From assembly GCA_050699715.1 (NCBI GenBank), contig JBOHFR010000022.1:1-64000 (forward strand): a DNA stretch of 64,000 bases, in the 5' to 3' direction. The stretch comes from GCA-003244245 sp050699715 (GTDB lineage Bacteria; Actinomycetota; Actinomycetes; Mycobacteriales; Pseudonocardiaceae). The notes below the pieces were generated by a model. It did no database searches and was not told where the DNA came from. It saw only the letters and a program-made list of their open reading frames with translations. The translations under genes and the position numbers were made by a program. Below, one piece after another: positions 8,528-16,935 of this stretch (position 1 is the first letter of the stretch; each line of letters opens with the position of its first letter).

Positions 8528-9183
8528 CCCTGGCCGAAGACGGTGCCCTGTTCCGGGAAGGGTTGGTCATGCTGCTGCACGCGGCGGGGCACCACGTCGT
8601 CGGCTGGGCGCCCGACGGTGACCAGTTGATCACGCTGCTGTCCGCCCAGCCCGCGGATGTCGCGATCCTGGACATCCGCATGCCGCCGGAACCCGACGGT
8701 GGCCTGATCACGGCGCAACGACTGCGGGCGGCGCACCCCGAGCTGGGGCTGCTGTTTCTCTCCCACTATGCGGAGTCGCACTACCTCATGCGGATCCTCG
8801 AGATCGGCACCGAACGCATCGGCTACCGGCTCAAAGAGAAGGTGGGAAGCGTCGAGGTCCTCACCGACACCTTGACGAGGATCGACAACGGCGAGATCGT
8901 CATCGAGCCGGTGCTGGCGAAACGGCTGGTCGAGCGGCCCCGGGGCGACAAGAAGGATGTCGTCGCGGCACTGTCGGATCGCGAGCTGGACGTGCTGCGG
9001 CTGATGGCGGAGGGGCGCTCGAACAACGGGATCGCCGGAGAGCTCTACGTGACGCCCAAGGCGATCGAAAAACACATCGCGAATATCTTCACCAAGTTCG
9101 GACTGCATGCCGACACGGCCGCGCACCACCGGCGAGTGCTCGCCGTCCTGACCTACCTGCGGTCGCAGCGGACTGAGAACTGA
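8518..9183 (+). CDS. LuxR/NarL-family response regulator
   Basis: A 221-residue two-domain regulator. The receiver has the acidic pair (LAEDGALF), the phospho-acceptor aspartate in VAILDIRMPP and the lysine in YRLKEKV. The C-terminal helix-turn-helix (LSDRELDVLRLMAEGRSNNGIAGELYVTPKAIEKHIANIFTKFGL in outline) is of LuxR type. The ATG at 8518 lies inside the end of the kinase-like gene and begins the receiver exactly. It is the only DNA-binding protein in this four-gene signalling run, so the neighbouring kinase-like proteins probably converge on it. Confidence 0.9.
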   Translation: MRVALAEDGALFREGLVMLLHAAGHHVVGWAPDGDQLITLLSAQPADVAILDIRMPPEPDGGLITAQRLRAAHPELGLLFLSHYAESHYLMRILEIGTERIGYRLKEKVGSVEVLTDTLTRIDNGEIVIEPVLAKRLVERPRGDKKDVVAALSDRELDVLRLMAEGRSNNGIAGELYVTPKAIEKHIANIFTKFGLHADTAAHHRRVLAVLTYLRSQRTEN

Positions 9184-9248
9184 TCGCGCAGACTTGGCTG
9201 CTGGTCCTCGGCCGCTTACCGTAGAGACTTGAGGGCCGGCGGTGCACG

Positions 9249-10619
9249 ATGATCAAGAAGCTCGCGGCGAGGCCGTTGCGCCTGCTCATGGGCGCGTGCG
9301 TGGTGAGTGCCACGTTCGCCGTTGTGGTCGGTGGCCTCGGGCTGCTCGCCGAGTCCACGGAGGTTGCGGCGCTGGCGCCGTTCCTGGCGGCAGCGCTCAG
9401 TACGGCTGGGCTCGCCCTCGCGTTGCCCTGGATCGATCGGGTGACCTACGGCCACGCGCTGCGCCCGACAACCACCCCGTACTGCGCCCTCGCGAGAGCC
9501 GCCGCCAGGATCCAGGCGGGTCCGCTGGAGCAGGCCCTGCCTGACCTGGCCCGCGTGCTCGCCGAGGGCACTGCGGCCGCGCGCGCCGTCGTCTGGTTGG
9601 CGGTGGAAGAGAAGCTGGTCAGCGCCGCATCCTACCCCACCATCCCGGAACAGGGCGAGGACGCGCAACCGCATTGCCTGCCCAGCCTGGCGGCCCTGCT
9701 GGCACAACCGGATGTGGACCACGTGGTTCCGGTGCTGGACGGGCCGGTGCTCCGGGCGGCACTAGCCATCGGCAAGCCTGGGCTTGCGGTGACACCGTCG
9801 GACAAACGCTTGATGCGCGACGTCGCGGGCGGCGCTGGACTGTTACTGCGCGGTGTCCAGCTCAACGCTGAGCTTGAGGAGCGCGTGCGGCGAGCCGACG
9901 AACTGGCCACTGAGCTGCAGGCATCCCGGCAACGGCTAACTCGCGCGCGGGATGTCGAACGTCGTCGGCTGATTGCCGAGCTCACCCATGTGACCACCGA
10001 CCGGCTCGCTGCGCTACGCACCGAGCTCGCCCAGGCCCAGGAGCACCTGTCCGATGCCACAGTGTGGGGTGAGCCGGCCAAGGAGGCTCAGCAGGCAGCC
10101 CAGCACGCCCTCGAGCGAGCCCGGACCGGCCTGGACGAACTGCTCGAGGGCTTCCGAGTGATCGCCCGGGGGGTGCACCCGGCGGTGTTGCGGGATCAGG
10201 GTCCCTACGGCGCTCTGGATGAGCTGGCCACCGGGCTGCCCCGGCCAGTGGAGTTGTCCGGGACGTTGTCCAGACGGTTGGCCTGGGAGGTCGAATCGGG
10301 AATTTACTTCCTGGTGGGCGCTGCGATGCAGCATCTCGCTGGTCGGCCGGCTGACCAACCGTTACACGTGCATCTGGACCATACCCAGGGCCTAGTGGCC
10401 ATCCGCATCAATGATCCCGCACTCGCCACACCGGCCGAGGGCGTGCTCGCCGCACTGACCGACGACGTTGACCGGCTGGCGGCACTCGGCGGTGACGTGC
10501 AGCTGGCGCCCGACGGTGCGGGCGGTGTTGTGCTCCGAGCCTGGTTGCCCGACCAACTGGAGCCCTCGGTCGAGGACGTGCGATCCAACTCGGTGGGATC
10601 AGGGCGGGTCGCTCCGTGA
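9249..10619 (+). CDS. membrane-anchored histidine-kinase-like protein, catalytically degenerate
   Basis: A 456-residue protein with two N-terminal hydrophobic segments (about 10-35 and 40-60), a GAF-like middle region and a coiled helix at about 205-260. The HisKA_3 phospho-acceptor motif there is altered: the usual LHDGAQQ-like sequence reads ELTHVTTDRL. The C-terminal region keeps the shape of an HATPase domain (VHPAVLRDQGPYGALDEL) but lacks the asparagine box and the glycine motifs. It is likely a pseudokinase or scaffold that dimerises with the intact kinase encoded immediately downstream; the stop and the next start overlap in GTGA, giving translational coupling. Confidence 0.75.
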   Translation: MIKKLAARPLRLLMGACVVSATFAVVVGGLGLLAESTEVAALAPFLAAALSTAGLALALPWIDRVTYGHALRPTTTPYCALARAAARIQAGPLEQALPDLARVLAEGTAAARAVVWLAVEEKLVSAASYPTIPEQGEDAQPHCLPSLAALLAQPDVDHVVPVLDGPVLRAALAIGKPGLAVTPSDKRLMRDVAGGAGLLLRGVQLNAELEERVRRADELATELQASRQRLTRARDVERRRLIAELTHVTTDRLAALRTELAQAQEHLSDATVWGEPAKEAQQAAQHALERARTGLDELLEGFRVIARGVHPAVLRDQGPYGALDELATGLPRPVELSGTLSRRLAWEVESGIYFLVGAAMQHLAGRPADQPLHVHLDHTQGLVAIRINDPALATPAEGVLAALTDDVDRLAALGGDVQLAPDGAGGVVLRAWLPDQLEPSVEDVRSNSVGSGRVAP

Positions 10620-12613
10620 CAACCACGCGGCGTCATCGGCGCTGGGCCGCCGAAGAGCTGTTGCGCCGCGCTCTGGTGGCCGCACTCATGATCGTGCTTG
10701 GGGGAGGCGGGTACCTGGTCGCCGCGGCCGCCGCCGCTCGACTGACCGGTAACGAGATGGCGGCCGCAACAGCGGCGACAACGCTGGTGGCGCTGCTGTT
10801 CCTCCCGCTGTACATTCACCTCCAGCAGCTGGTGGACTGGCTGCTGTACGGCAGGCGGCCGACGCCTTACCGCGTCCTGGCCGACGTCACGCCGGCCCCA
10901 TCCACATCGGCCCTAGCCACGCCAGCCCCGTCCACGTCGACCCGAGCCACGTCGGCTGATGCGCCAGACCTCGCTCGAGTCGCCGAGGCCATCGGGCGTG
11001 GGCTGGGCGCGCGCTCGTGCCGGCTAACCGTCGTGCATACCGGGCTGCGGGACCGCACCTACGTATGGATTAACGGCACCGCCGCCGCAGCAGCCGACCA
11101 CGTCGTGTTCCCGATCCGGCTGGGTGGCGAGCGCATCGGCGCCATTGCGCTGGACCGGAGCTCCGTCACCGGCCTGCACGCCCAGCGCCGCCACCTGCTG
11201 GCGGACATCGCGGAGCACCTCGGCGCCATTCTCCAGGTGAACCGGCTCGGGATCGAGCTGGAGAGACAACTCCGGGCCGCGCTCGCGCACGCCGAGGACA
11301 TCGCACTCTCCCGTCGAGCGGCCGCCGCGGAAATGGACAGCGAACGGCGAACAATTGAGCGGAACCTGCACGACGGCGCACAACACCATCTGGTGTCGCT
11401 GCGGCTCGCGGTGGGCCTCGTTGAGCACGCCCTCGCGCACGGCCAGTTCAGCCAGGCGCGGGGTCAGCTGGAGCAACTCGACACCCGGATCGACACCGTG
11501 GAGGCCGTGCTCGCGGAGACCGCGACCGGAGTCTCCGCGATGCTGCTTTCCCAGCGCGGACTCGTCGCGGCGTTGACCGCCGATGTAGCCGGCGCGCACC
11601 CGCCGATTGTCGTCACGGCGCACGGCATTCCAGCGGACCACCGCTTCCCGTCAAAGGTCGAAACGGCCGTCTACTTCTGTTGCCTCGAGGCGGTCAACAA
11701 CGCGCGCAAGCACGCACCGGGGGCAAGCGTGACGGTGCGGGTATCGGAGTGCGACGGTGCGCTGCGCTTCACGGTCCACGACGACGGACCGGGTTTCAGA
11801 TCCCAACCTGAGCCTGATGTCCCTGGCCCTGGCCCTGGCCCTGGCACTGGCACTGGCGGGCGCGGGCTGCGCAACGTCACCGCCCGGATCGCCGCGGTCG
11901 GCGGCACAATCGTGATCCACTCGATTCCCGGTGCCGGAACGACAATCGACGGTGCTGTCCCGCTGCCGCCCGACGCCCAGCCCAGCGCTACCGCAGCCAC
12001 CAGCGCACTCCCGGACGTCCCCGGCTCCAGGAGGCAACCCGTGCTCGACCAGGTGCGAGAGATTCTCCGCGAGGCGCGTGCGCTCTACGACGGGAGCGCG
12101 CAGAGCGCACGGCTGGGTGAGCTCCAGGCCCAGCTGGACGAGCCGGCGCAGGGGGAGATCGAAGATCCCACGCGGGCGGGCACCCTGCACCGAGCCGGAG
12201 CACTCAAGGCCCGCTCAGCGCTGCGGGCGCTCGACGCTGTGGTGCGCTCATCGCCGCTAGGCGGGGACCGGGCGATCCGCCTGCGCTACCAGCTCGAGCG
12301 TATCCGCTCGGGCGCCCATGAGCTGACCGAGATCGATCTCATCGATGAGCTGCGAGCCGGCACACTGCCACTGGCCGACGAGGAGCGCCACGCGGCCGAA
12401 GAGTTGTTGGGCGCGGCGGGTGCCGAGCCGAGGACCAGGCTCAGGCTGCCGGCCGACGCCGACGCCGATGACGTGCGCCAGGCCGCCGAACAACAGCTGG
12501 CTCGCTGGCGGCGCCGCGCCAGCCATCCGGGGTCCCCCAGAGCCCTGCGGGACGCGGCTGAGGTGCTGGCCTGGACCTGCGAGGAACTCCTGGCGCAGGC
12601 CAGCGCACAGTGA
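10616..12613 (+). CDS. NarL-type sensor histidine kinase with long C-terminal helical domain
   Basis: A 665-residue kinase. Two hydrophobic helices at about 15-65 are followed by a GAF-like sensor region, then HisKA_3 with an intact ERNLHDGAQHHLVSLRLA motif at about 245. The HATPase domain has EAVNNARKHA (N box) and DDGPGF plus GRGLRNV (G boxes). Between the G boxes is an unusual repeat of Pro-Gly and Thr-Gly (PGPGPGPGTGTG). Residues beyond about 470 form an alanine- and arginine-rich helical domain I cannot assign. This is the only kinase in the run with all ATP-binding motifs, so it is the probable phosphate donor for the regulator at 8518. It starts with GTG overlapping the preceding stop. 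Confidence 0.85.
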   Translation: MTTTRRHRRWAAEELLRRALVAALMIVLGGGGYLVAAAAAARLTGNEMAAATAATTLVALLFLPLYIHLQQLVDWLLYGRRPTPYRVLADVTPAPSTSALATPAPSTSTRATSADAPDLARVAEAIGRGLGARSCRLTVVHTGLRDRTYVWINGTAAAAADHVVFPIRLGGERIGAIALDRSSVTGLHAQRRHLLADIAEHLGAILQVNRLGIELERQLRAALAHAEDIALSRRAAAAEMDSERRTIERNLHDGAQHHLVSLRLAVGLVEHALAHGQFSQARGQLEQLDTRIDTVEAVLAETATGVSAMLLSQRGLVAALTADVAGAHPPIVVTAHGIPADHRFPSKVETAVYFCCLEAVNNARKHAPGASVTVRVSECDGALRFTVHDDGPGFRSQPEPDVPGPGPGPGTGTGGRGLRNVTARIAAVGGTIVIHSIPGAGTTIDGAVPLPPDAQPSATAATSALPDVPGSRRQPVLDQVREILREARALYDGSAQSARLGELQAQLDEPAQGEIEDPTRAGTLHRAGALKARSALRALDAVVRSSPLGGDRAIRLRYQLERIRSGAHELTEIDLIDELRAGTLPLADEERHAAEELLGAAGAEPRTRLRLPADADADDVRQAAEQQLARWRRRASHPGSPRALRDAAEVLAWTCEELLAQASAQ

Positions 12614-12738
12614 TCGAGCGAGCGGGACGCGAACCCACGCGGGTAGGTGTCACCGCCGACGGGCACCGGCCATACCCTGCGTGGGTGAACATTGTGCGGG
12701 TGAACATTTCCGGGGGTCCCCGGGTGGGGGCACCGGTG

Positions 12739-13860
12739 ACGGTGCTGCCCCGCATGGTGTCAGTTGCCATCACTGCGCTGGGCCTGCTGCTCATCGCCAG
12801 TTGTGCGGGCCAGAACCCCGCAACGGGCCAGAGCCCCTCGGCTGGCCAGAGCCCAGGGTCCAGCCAGCGCACACCGTCAAGCTCGGATCGCTCGGCGGGT
12901 CCGGACCGCGCCCGCCCGCCCGAGTGCGACCACACGGTCACCCGGGTCGATGACGTGCCAGCGATCCTGGACGTTGCCTCCCCCGGGAGCACGGTGTGCT
13001 TCGCCGGCCACGACCTCGCCGGTGCCGAGGTGACGATGAATCGCTCGGGCACAGCACAGGCGCCGATCAGGCTTCGCTCCGAGGAGGCCACCGTGCACAG
13101 CATCCACGTCACTGCGGATCACGTCGTCGTCGAGGGCTTCACGGTCACCGGCGGCGACGGGATATTCCTCACCGGCCTCGACCTGACCATCAGCCACAAC
13201 GCCGTGCACGACACCCAGCAGAGCGGGATCACCTGCGCGCCGTGCGAGAACTCGACCATCGAGTCCAACACGGTGGCGCATGTCGCGACCGCCGGCATCT
13301 GGATCAGCGGGCAGCGGATCGCGGTGAGCCACAATACCGTGAGCGCAACGGTGGCCCGCGACAACGGCGACGCCGACGGCATGCGCTTTTTCGGCAACGG
13401 TCACCGGATCACTGACAACACCATCACGGACATCTCCGCAGAAGGCTACGCCAACCCGCCACACCCCGACTGCTTCCAAACCTACGACAACAACAGCGTA
13501 CCCACTTTCGACGTCGTGATCGCGAGCAACACCTGCCGCAACGTCGACGCGCAATGCCTGATCGCCACCGGCGACCAGCACGGCAACAGCGCCGCCCCGA
13601 CCGGAGTCCCATCGATCAGCTTCGTCGGCAACACCTGCGCGTCCAACGGTTTTCAAGCGGTGAACCTGCGCCGATGGCCCAACGTCGAGATCCGCGACAA
13701 CAAGATCTCCGGCCCCAACGTGACCCGTGGGATCATCATCATCGACGGCTCGACCGGCTGCGTGGTGATCGGCAACACCACAACCGGCAACCGACCTACG
13801 CTGAACATCGACAACTCCTCCCGGCCAGGTTCTCGAGTGGAAAACAACAGTCCCAGCTGA
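12739..13860 (+). CDS. secreted lipoprotein with right-handed parallel beta-helix
   Basis: About 373 residues. The signal region (MTVLPRMVSVAITALGLLLI) ends in a lipobox LIASC, so the protein should be lipidated and anchored outside the membrane. A Ser/Pro/Gly-rich linker precedes roughly 300 residues of short repeating strands (ISHNAVHD, IESNTVAH, VSHNTVSA, ITDNTITD, IASNTCRN, VGNTCASN, IRDNKISG), the pattern of a parallel beta-helix as in pectate lyases and carbohydrate-binding proteins. Several regularly placed cysteines may form disulfides. The frame is open upstream to a GTG at 12610 that overlaps the kinase stop, but a 43-residue extension would bury the signal peptide, so GTG 12739 is preferred. 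The ligand is unknown. Confidence 0.72.
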   Translation, partial: TVLPRMVSVAITALGLLLIASCAGQNPATGQSPSAGQSPGSSQRTPSSSDRSAGPDRARPPECDHTVTRVDDVPAILDVASPGSTVCFAGHDLAGAEVTMNRSGTAQAPIRLRSEEATVHSIHVTADHVVVEGFTVTGGDGIFLTGLDLTISHNAVHDTQQSGITCAPCENSTIESNTVAHVATAGIWISGQRIAVSHNTVSATVARDNGDADGMRFFGNGHRITDNTITDISAEGYANPPHPDCFQTYDNNSVPTFDVVIASNTCRNVDAQCLIATGDQHGNSAAPTGVPSISFVGNTCASNGFQAVNLRRWPNVEIRDNKISGPNVTRGIIIIDGSTGCVVIGNTTTGNRPTLNIDNSSRPGSRVENNSPS

Positions 13861-13888
13861 GCCGGCGCCCACAGTGATGAGGTATCTG

Positions 13889-14848
13889 ATGAGCGATCTC
13901 GAGCGCTATCTGGTTGAGGAGCACATCGAGGATTTCGCTGCTGGACTGATCGGTCGGCGGGAACTGTTACGCCGTGTGACACTGATTACCGGAAGTATCG
14001 CCAGTACCCTGGTGTTGCTGGAGGCGGCAGGGTGCCAGAGCGAGCCCTCCGCCAAGCCGGTCTTACCCGAGTCCCGGCAGTCCAGCAAGGCGCAACCGTT
14101 CGCCACCCCACCCGCCCGACCGACAAGCAACGGGGTGACCGTGCAGCCGGACGATGCCCGCATCACCATCGCGCCGATGACGGTGACCGGCGCTGATGGT
14201 GTTTCGCTGATCAGTTACTACGCCCGACCGAGTAGCGGGGAGCCAGCCGGTGGCATCCTTGTGGTTCACGAAAATCGTGGTCTTGTCGCCCACATCAAAG
14301 ACGTGGTCCGTCGGGTGGCTACCGCCGGATTCAGTGCTGTCGCGGTCGATCTGTTGTCTCGCCAGGGCGGAGCCGATAAACTCACCGACCCGGCCGAGTA
14401 CGCGGCCGTGCTGAGTAAGCAGGACCCGATGGTGATGGTGTCCGACCTGCAACAAGCGTTATCTGTGCTGTCGGCTGCCGGCGCGGGCGACAAGCTCGGC
14501 ATCACCGGCTTCTGCTTCGGTGGTGGCATGACCTGGAATGCGCTTGCCGCAGGTACCGCGGTCCAGGCGGCGGTACCCTTCTACGGCCCGCCACCGAAGA
14601 ATGTGGCCGGACTAGCCACAACCAAGGCGGCGGTGCTCGCAATCTACGCCGAACGGGACACCCGAATCACCAGCACGAAAGACCAGATCGAAAAACAGCT
14701 GAGTCGTACCGGCCACCCGTACCAGATCAAGGTCTACCCCGGCGTGGACCACGCTTTTCATAACGACACCGGCGCGCGATACAACGCGACACAGGCCGAA
14801 GCGGCGTGGCTGGCCACCATCAACTGGTTCCACCACTACGTGCGCTAG
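13889..14848 (+). CDS. dienelactone hydrolase family lipoprotein
   Basis: About 319 residues. The N-terminus has GRRELLRRVTLITGS followed by a hydrophobic stretch and LEAAGC, which resembles a twin-arginine-type lipoprotein signal. The alpha/beta-hydrolase domain shows the family triad: nucleophile cysteine in GFCFGG, aspartate in YAERDTR and histidine in GVDHAFHN. Such enzymes hydrolyse lactones or esters; here the enzyme is probably outside the membrane and the substrate is unknown. The ATG at 13889 has TGAGGT 7 bases upstream; GTG 13874 and ATG 13877 are in frame. The 3' end overlaps the convergent PrsW gene by 29 bases. Confidence 0.82.
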   Translation: MSDLERYLVEEHIEDFAAGLIGRRELLRRVTLITGSIASTLVLLEAAGCQSEPSAKPVLPESRQSSKAQPFATPPARPTSNGVTVQPDDARITIAPMTVTGADGVSLISYYARPSSGEPAGGILVVHENRGLVAHIKDVVRRVATAGFSAVAVDLLSRQGGADKLTDPAEYAAVLSKQDPMVMVSDLQQALSVLSAAGAGDKLGITGFCFGGGMTWNALAAGTAVQAAVPFYGPPPKNVAGLATTKAAVLAIYAERDTRITSTKDQIEKQLSRTGHPYQIKVYPGVDHAFHNDTGARYNATQAEAAWLATINWFHHYVR

Positions 14849-15686
14849 CCCCCGGAACTCCATTGCTTTCACCTGCTGACACCGCCGCAGTAAGGACGTT
14901 GCGATGGGTTTGACGTAGCAACAGGGCGAGGCTGATGAACCCGATGATGAGGTAGCCATACCAGGCGTTGGTCGCATCCCAGAGGGCATGTAAGACCACG
15001 ACGAAGCCGAAGATTCCGACTGCGGCGGCCAGCGCGCGTAGTCTCCATCGCTGGGCATGGGCCCACCACAGCGCTGCGGCGGCGAGACCGGTCCAGGCGG
15101 CGTGCCCGGCCGGGCTGAGTACCCCACGCAGCAGGAGCAAGCCCTCGGCGTCGGTCAAGCCGCCGCCGTTGGCGAGGAGAACCACAAACCCGTAGCCCAA
15201 GGTCTCCAGAGCGGCAAAGCCCATGCCCACCGCGACTCCGATGAGCAGCCCGTCGGCGAGATTGGCCCGGTACCGGGTGAAGATCAGTATCCCGACCGGC
15301 ACCAGGAGCTTGGCGGCTTCTTCGATCAGCCCGATGAAGAGCGTCGGCAGCTCACCCAGCCGTCGCATGGTGTCGAACTCCAGCACGCTGGCGACCGAGG
15401 CGCCCAGCGCCCCACCCAGCAACGCGCAGCTCAACAGAACGCTCAACGGCAGGTCATGGGCCGGGTTTCGACCATCGACGTAGACCACAAAGCTCACCGG
15501 AATCAACAGCGCCCCCAGTACCAGCAGCGTGGGCACCAGCGTCGGATTTCCGCTGATCACCAGGGCCTGCTGGACGGCGATGAACAGCCCCATTCCCACC
15601 AGGAGTACCGGCAGCCACGCCCACCGCCGCGCCCGAGCCGGCCGCGGCGGGCTCCCCGCGGGTATCCCCAACCGCTGGGTGGTCAT
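14820..15686 (-). CDS. PrsW-family intramembrane protease
   Basis: A 288-residue integral membrane protein with about eight hydrophobic segments. The three PrsW motifs are present: EEAAK in GLIEEAAKLL, GFAALETLGYG, and a histidine in VVVLHALWDATNAW plus another in SPAGHAAWTG. PrsW in Bacillus cleaves an anti-sigma factor; in actinobacteria the substrate is mostly undefined. The sigma-factor fragment immediately upstream (15.9 kb) is non-functional, so no partner is visible here. The ATG at 15686 is chosen; GTG 15692 two codons earlier is equally possible. Confidence 0.85.
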   Translation of the reverse strand: MTTQRLGIPAGSPPRPARARRWAWLPVLLVGMGLFIAVQQALVISGNPTLVPTLLVLGALLIPVSFVVYVDGRNPAHDLPLSVLLSCALLGGALGASVASVLEFDTMRRLGELPTLFIGLIEEAAKLLVPVGILIFTRYRANLADGLLIGVAVGMGFAALETLGYGFVVLLANGGGLTDAEGLLLLRGVLSPAGHAAWTGLAAAALWWAHAQRWRLRALAAAVGIFGFVVVLHALWDATNAWYGYLIIGFISLALLLRQTHRNVLTAAVSAGESNGVPGASARSGGTS

Positions 15687-15931
15687 ACACACCTTCTACT
15701 CCCTTTGGTCGGGCCAGACACCCGCGCGGGACACAATCAGCCGGGCGAGCGCCCCCACCCAGCAAGTTCACCGTCCCGCTCGGCCCCGATGCCGTCGCTG
15801 GCACAGTGAACCGATTGGGGGTAGCGTTCCCGGGGACCGACTACTCTTCGTGCGCGTGGCATCCCAGCCCGCGTCGTTCTCGGCCGCACCAGGACACCGA
15901 CGGCTGTTCATGCCGGGACGGGACTGCCGAC

Positions 15932-16105
15932 ATGACGTCGGTTCGCACCACCAACCAACTCACCGACGGCCAACCCCGCACCCTCGATGAGATCGGCCAG
16001 GTCTACGGGGTGACCCGGGAGCGCATCCGGCAGATCGAGTCCAAGACGATGTCCAAGCTGCGCCACCCCTCCCGCTCCCAAGTACTGCGCGACTACCTGG
16101 ACTGA
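15932..16105 (+). pseudogene. stray region 4 of the principal sigma factor
   Basis: From about 15960 the frame encodes the last 45 or so residues of a SigA/HrdB-type sigma factor (LTDGQPRTLDEIGQVYGVTR, then ERIRQIESKTMSKLRHPSRS to the natural end LRDYLD). Regions 1-3 are absent and no related coding sequence precedes it. The nearest ATG, 15932, would give a 57-residue stand-alone region 4. It appears to be a duplicated 3' fragment of the housekeeping sigma gene rather than a functional factor. If expressed, it could compete for the -35 element or the beta flap. Confidence 0.65.
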
Positions 16106-16226
16106 CCGTCAGGTCTGTGGAACTGGATCGTCATGAACGGGAGTTTCTCAACCAGATGTTGCGGTCTAACCTCGCTGTCGCAAGGTTGCGGAGGTGATGC
16201 TGTCGAGCGGGACGGCACCGTGCTGG

Positions 16227-16853
16227 TCACTGCTCGCTGGCTTCGTGCTCGGGAGTGGGGGTGCCAGCGAGGATGAGGTACAGCGAGCGGCGTGCCTCGG
16301 TGAGGACTCGCTGGGCGGCCTGCACCTGCTGGGGGTCGCCCAGCGCGAGTTGGCGGGTGGGATAGCGCAGCTCCTCCAAGGCGCCTCGAAGGTCGCTGCC
16401 GCCGCCGGAGCGTGCGGTGAACTCGGCGAAGGGGTCGGGCATCGCGCCGCCGTGGGTGTGGAGGTATGCCTGGCCGGCGTCGGTGAGGGTGGCTAGTTTG
16501 CGGCCGCCCTGGGCGAGGGTGTCGATCAGGCCTTCGTCCTCGAGTTGGCTCAGCGTCGGGTAGATGGCGCCGGGGCTGGGTCGCCAGGCACCGGAGGTGC
16601 GTTCGGTGATGGCCTGCATGAGTTGGTAGCCGTGCATGGGCTGTTCGGCCAGCAGGAGCAGCAGGGCGGTGCGCACGTCGCCGCGGTGCGCTCGCCCGCG
16701 TCCGGCACCGCGGGGATGGCCGCTGCGGGTTCTTGCACCGCTGACCGCGTCGGGCTGGGCGGCAAAGTGGGGGTGGTGGCGTCGCTGGCCGTGCTGCCGG
16801 CCGGTAGCTAGGTGGTCGCCGTGACGATGTGAGTCGTGGTGATCGGTGTACAT
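16227..16853 (-). CDS. PadR-family transcriptional regulator
   Basis: A 208-residue protein. The first 60 residues are a histidine- and arginine-rich extension (HHDSHRHGDH) that may bind metal. The PadR winged helix-turn-helix follows (LLLLAEQPMHGYQLMQAITE, SGAWRPSPGAIYPTLSQLED, EGLIDTL), and a C-terminal helical dimerisation region ends the protein. The ATG at 16853 has AGGAGAAG in front. A 15-bp-arm palindrome lies immediately upstream at 16866-16899, the expected place for autoregulation. The downstream neighbour on this strand is noncoding, so its targets may include itself or an unlinked transporter. Confidence 0.88.
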   Translation of the reverse strand: MYTDHHDSHRHGDHLATGRQHGQRRHHPHFAAQPDAVSGARTRSGHPRGAGRGRAHRGDVRTALLLLLAEQPMHGYQLMQAITERTSGAWRPSPGAIYPTLSQLEDEGLIDTLAQGGRKLATLTDAGQAYLHTHGGAMPDPFAEFTARSGGGSDLRGALEELRYPTRQLALGDPQQVQAAQRVLTEARRSLYLILAGTPTPEHEASEQ

Positions 16854-16865
16854 GAGCTTCTCCTC

Positions 16866-16914
16866 TGTGTGTATCGCCCACCCTTGGGCGATACACACAC
16901 GATATATCGCGATA
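16866..16914. promoter_or_regulatory. probable PadR operator, large palindrome plus two overlapping short ones
   Basis: Perfect 15-bp arms TGTGTGTATCGCCCA (16866-16880) and TGGGCGATACACACA (16885-16899) flank a 4-base spacer. CGATATATCG (16900-16909) and TATCGCGATA (16905-16914) follow directly. The block starts 13 bases before the PadR start codon. TATCG/CGATA half-sites recur in all three palindromes, consistent with PadR-type binding. Confidence 0.75.
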
Positions 16915-16935
16915 GCATCGAAAACAAGTGGGGAC

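Noticed and set aside
15057..15809. Plus-strand frame opposite the PrsW gene
   Set aside because: Low-complexity His/Gln/Arg shadow; the minus strand has the PrsW motifs.
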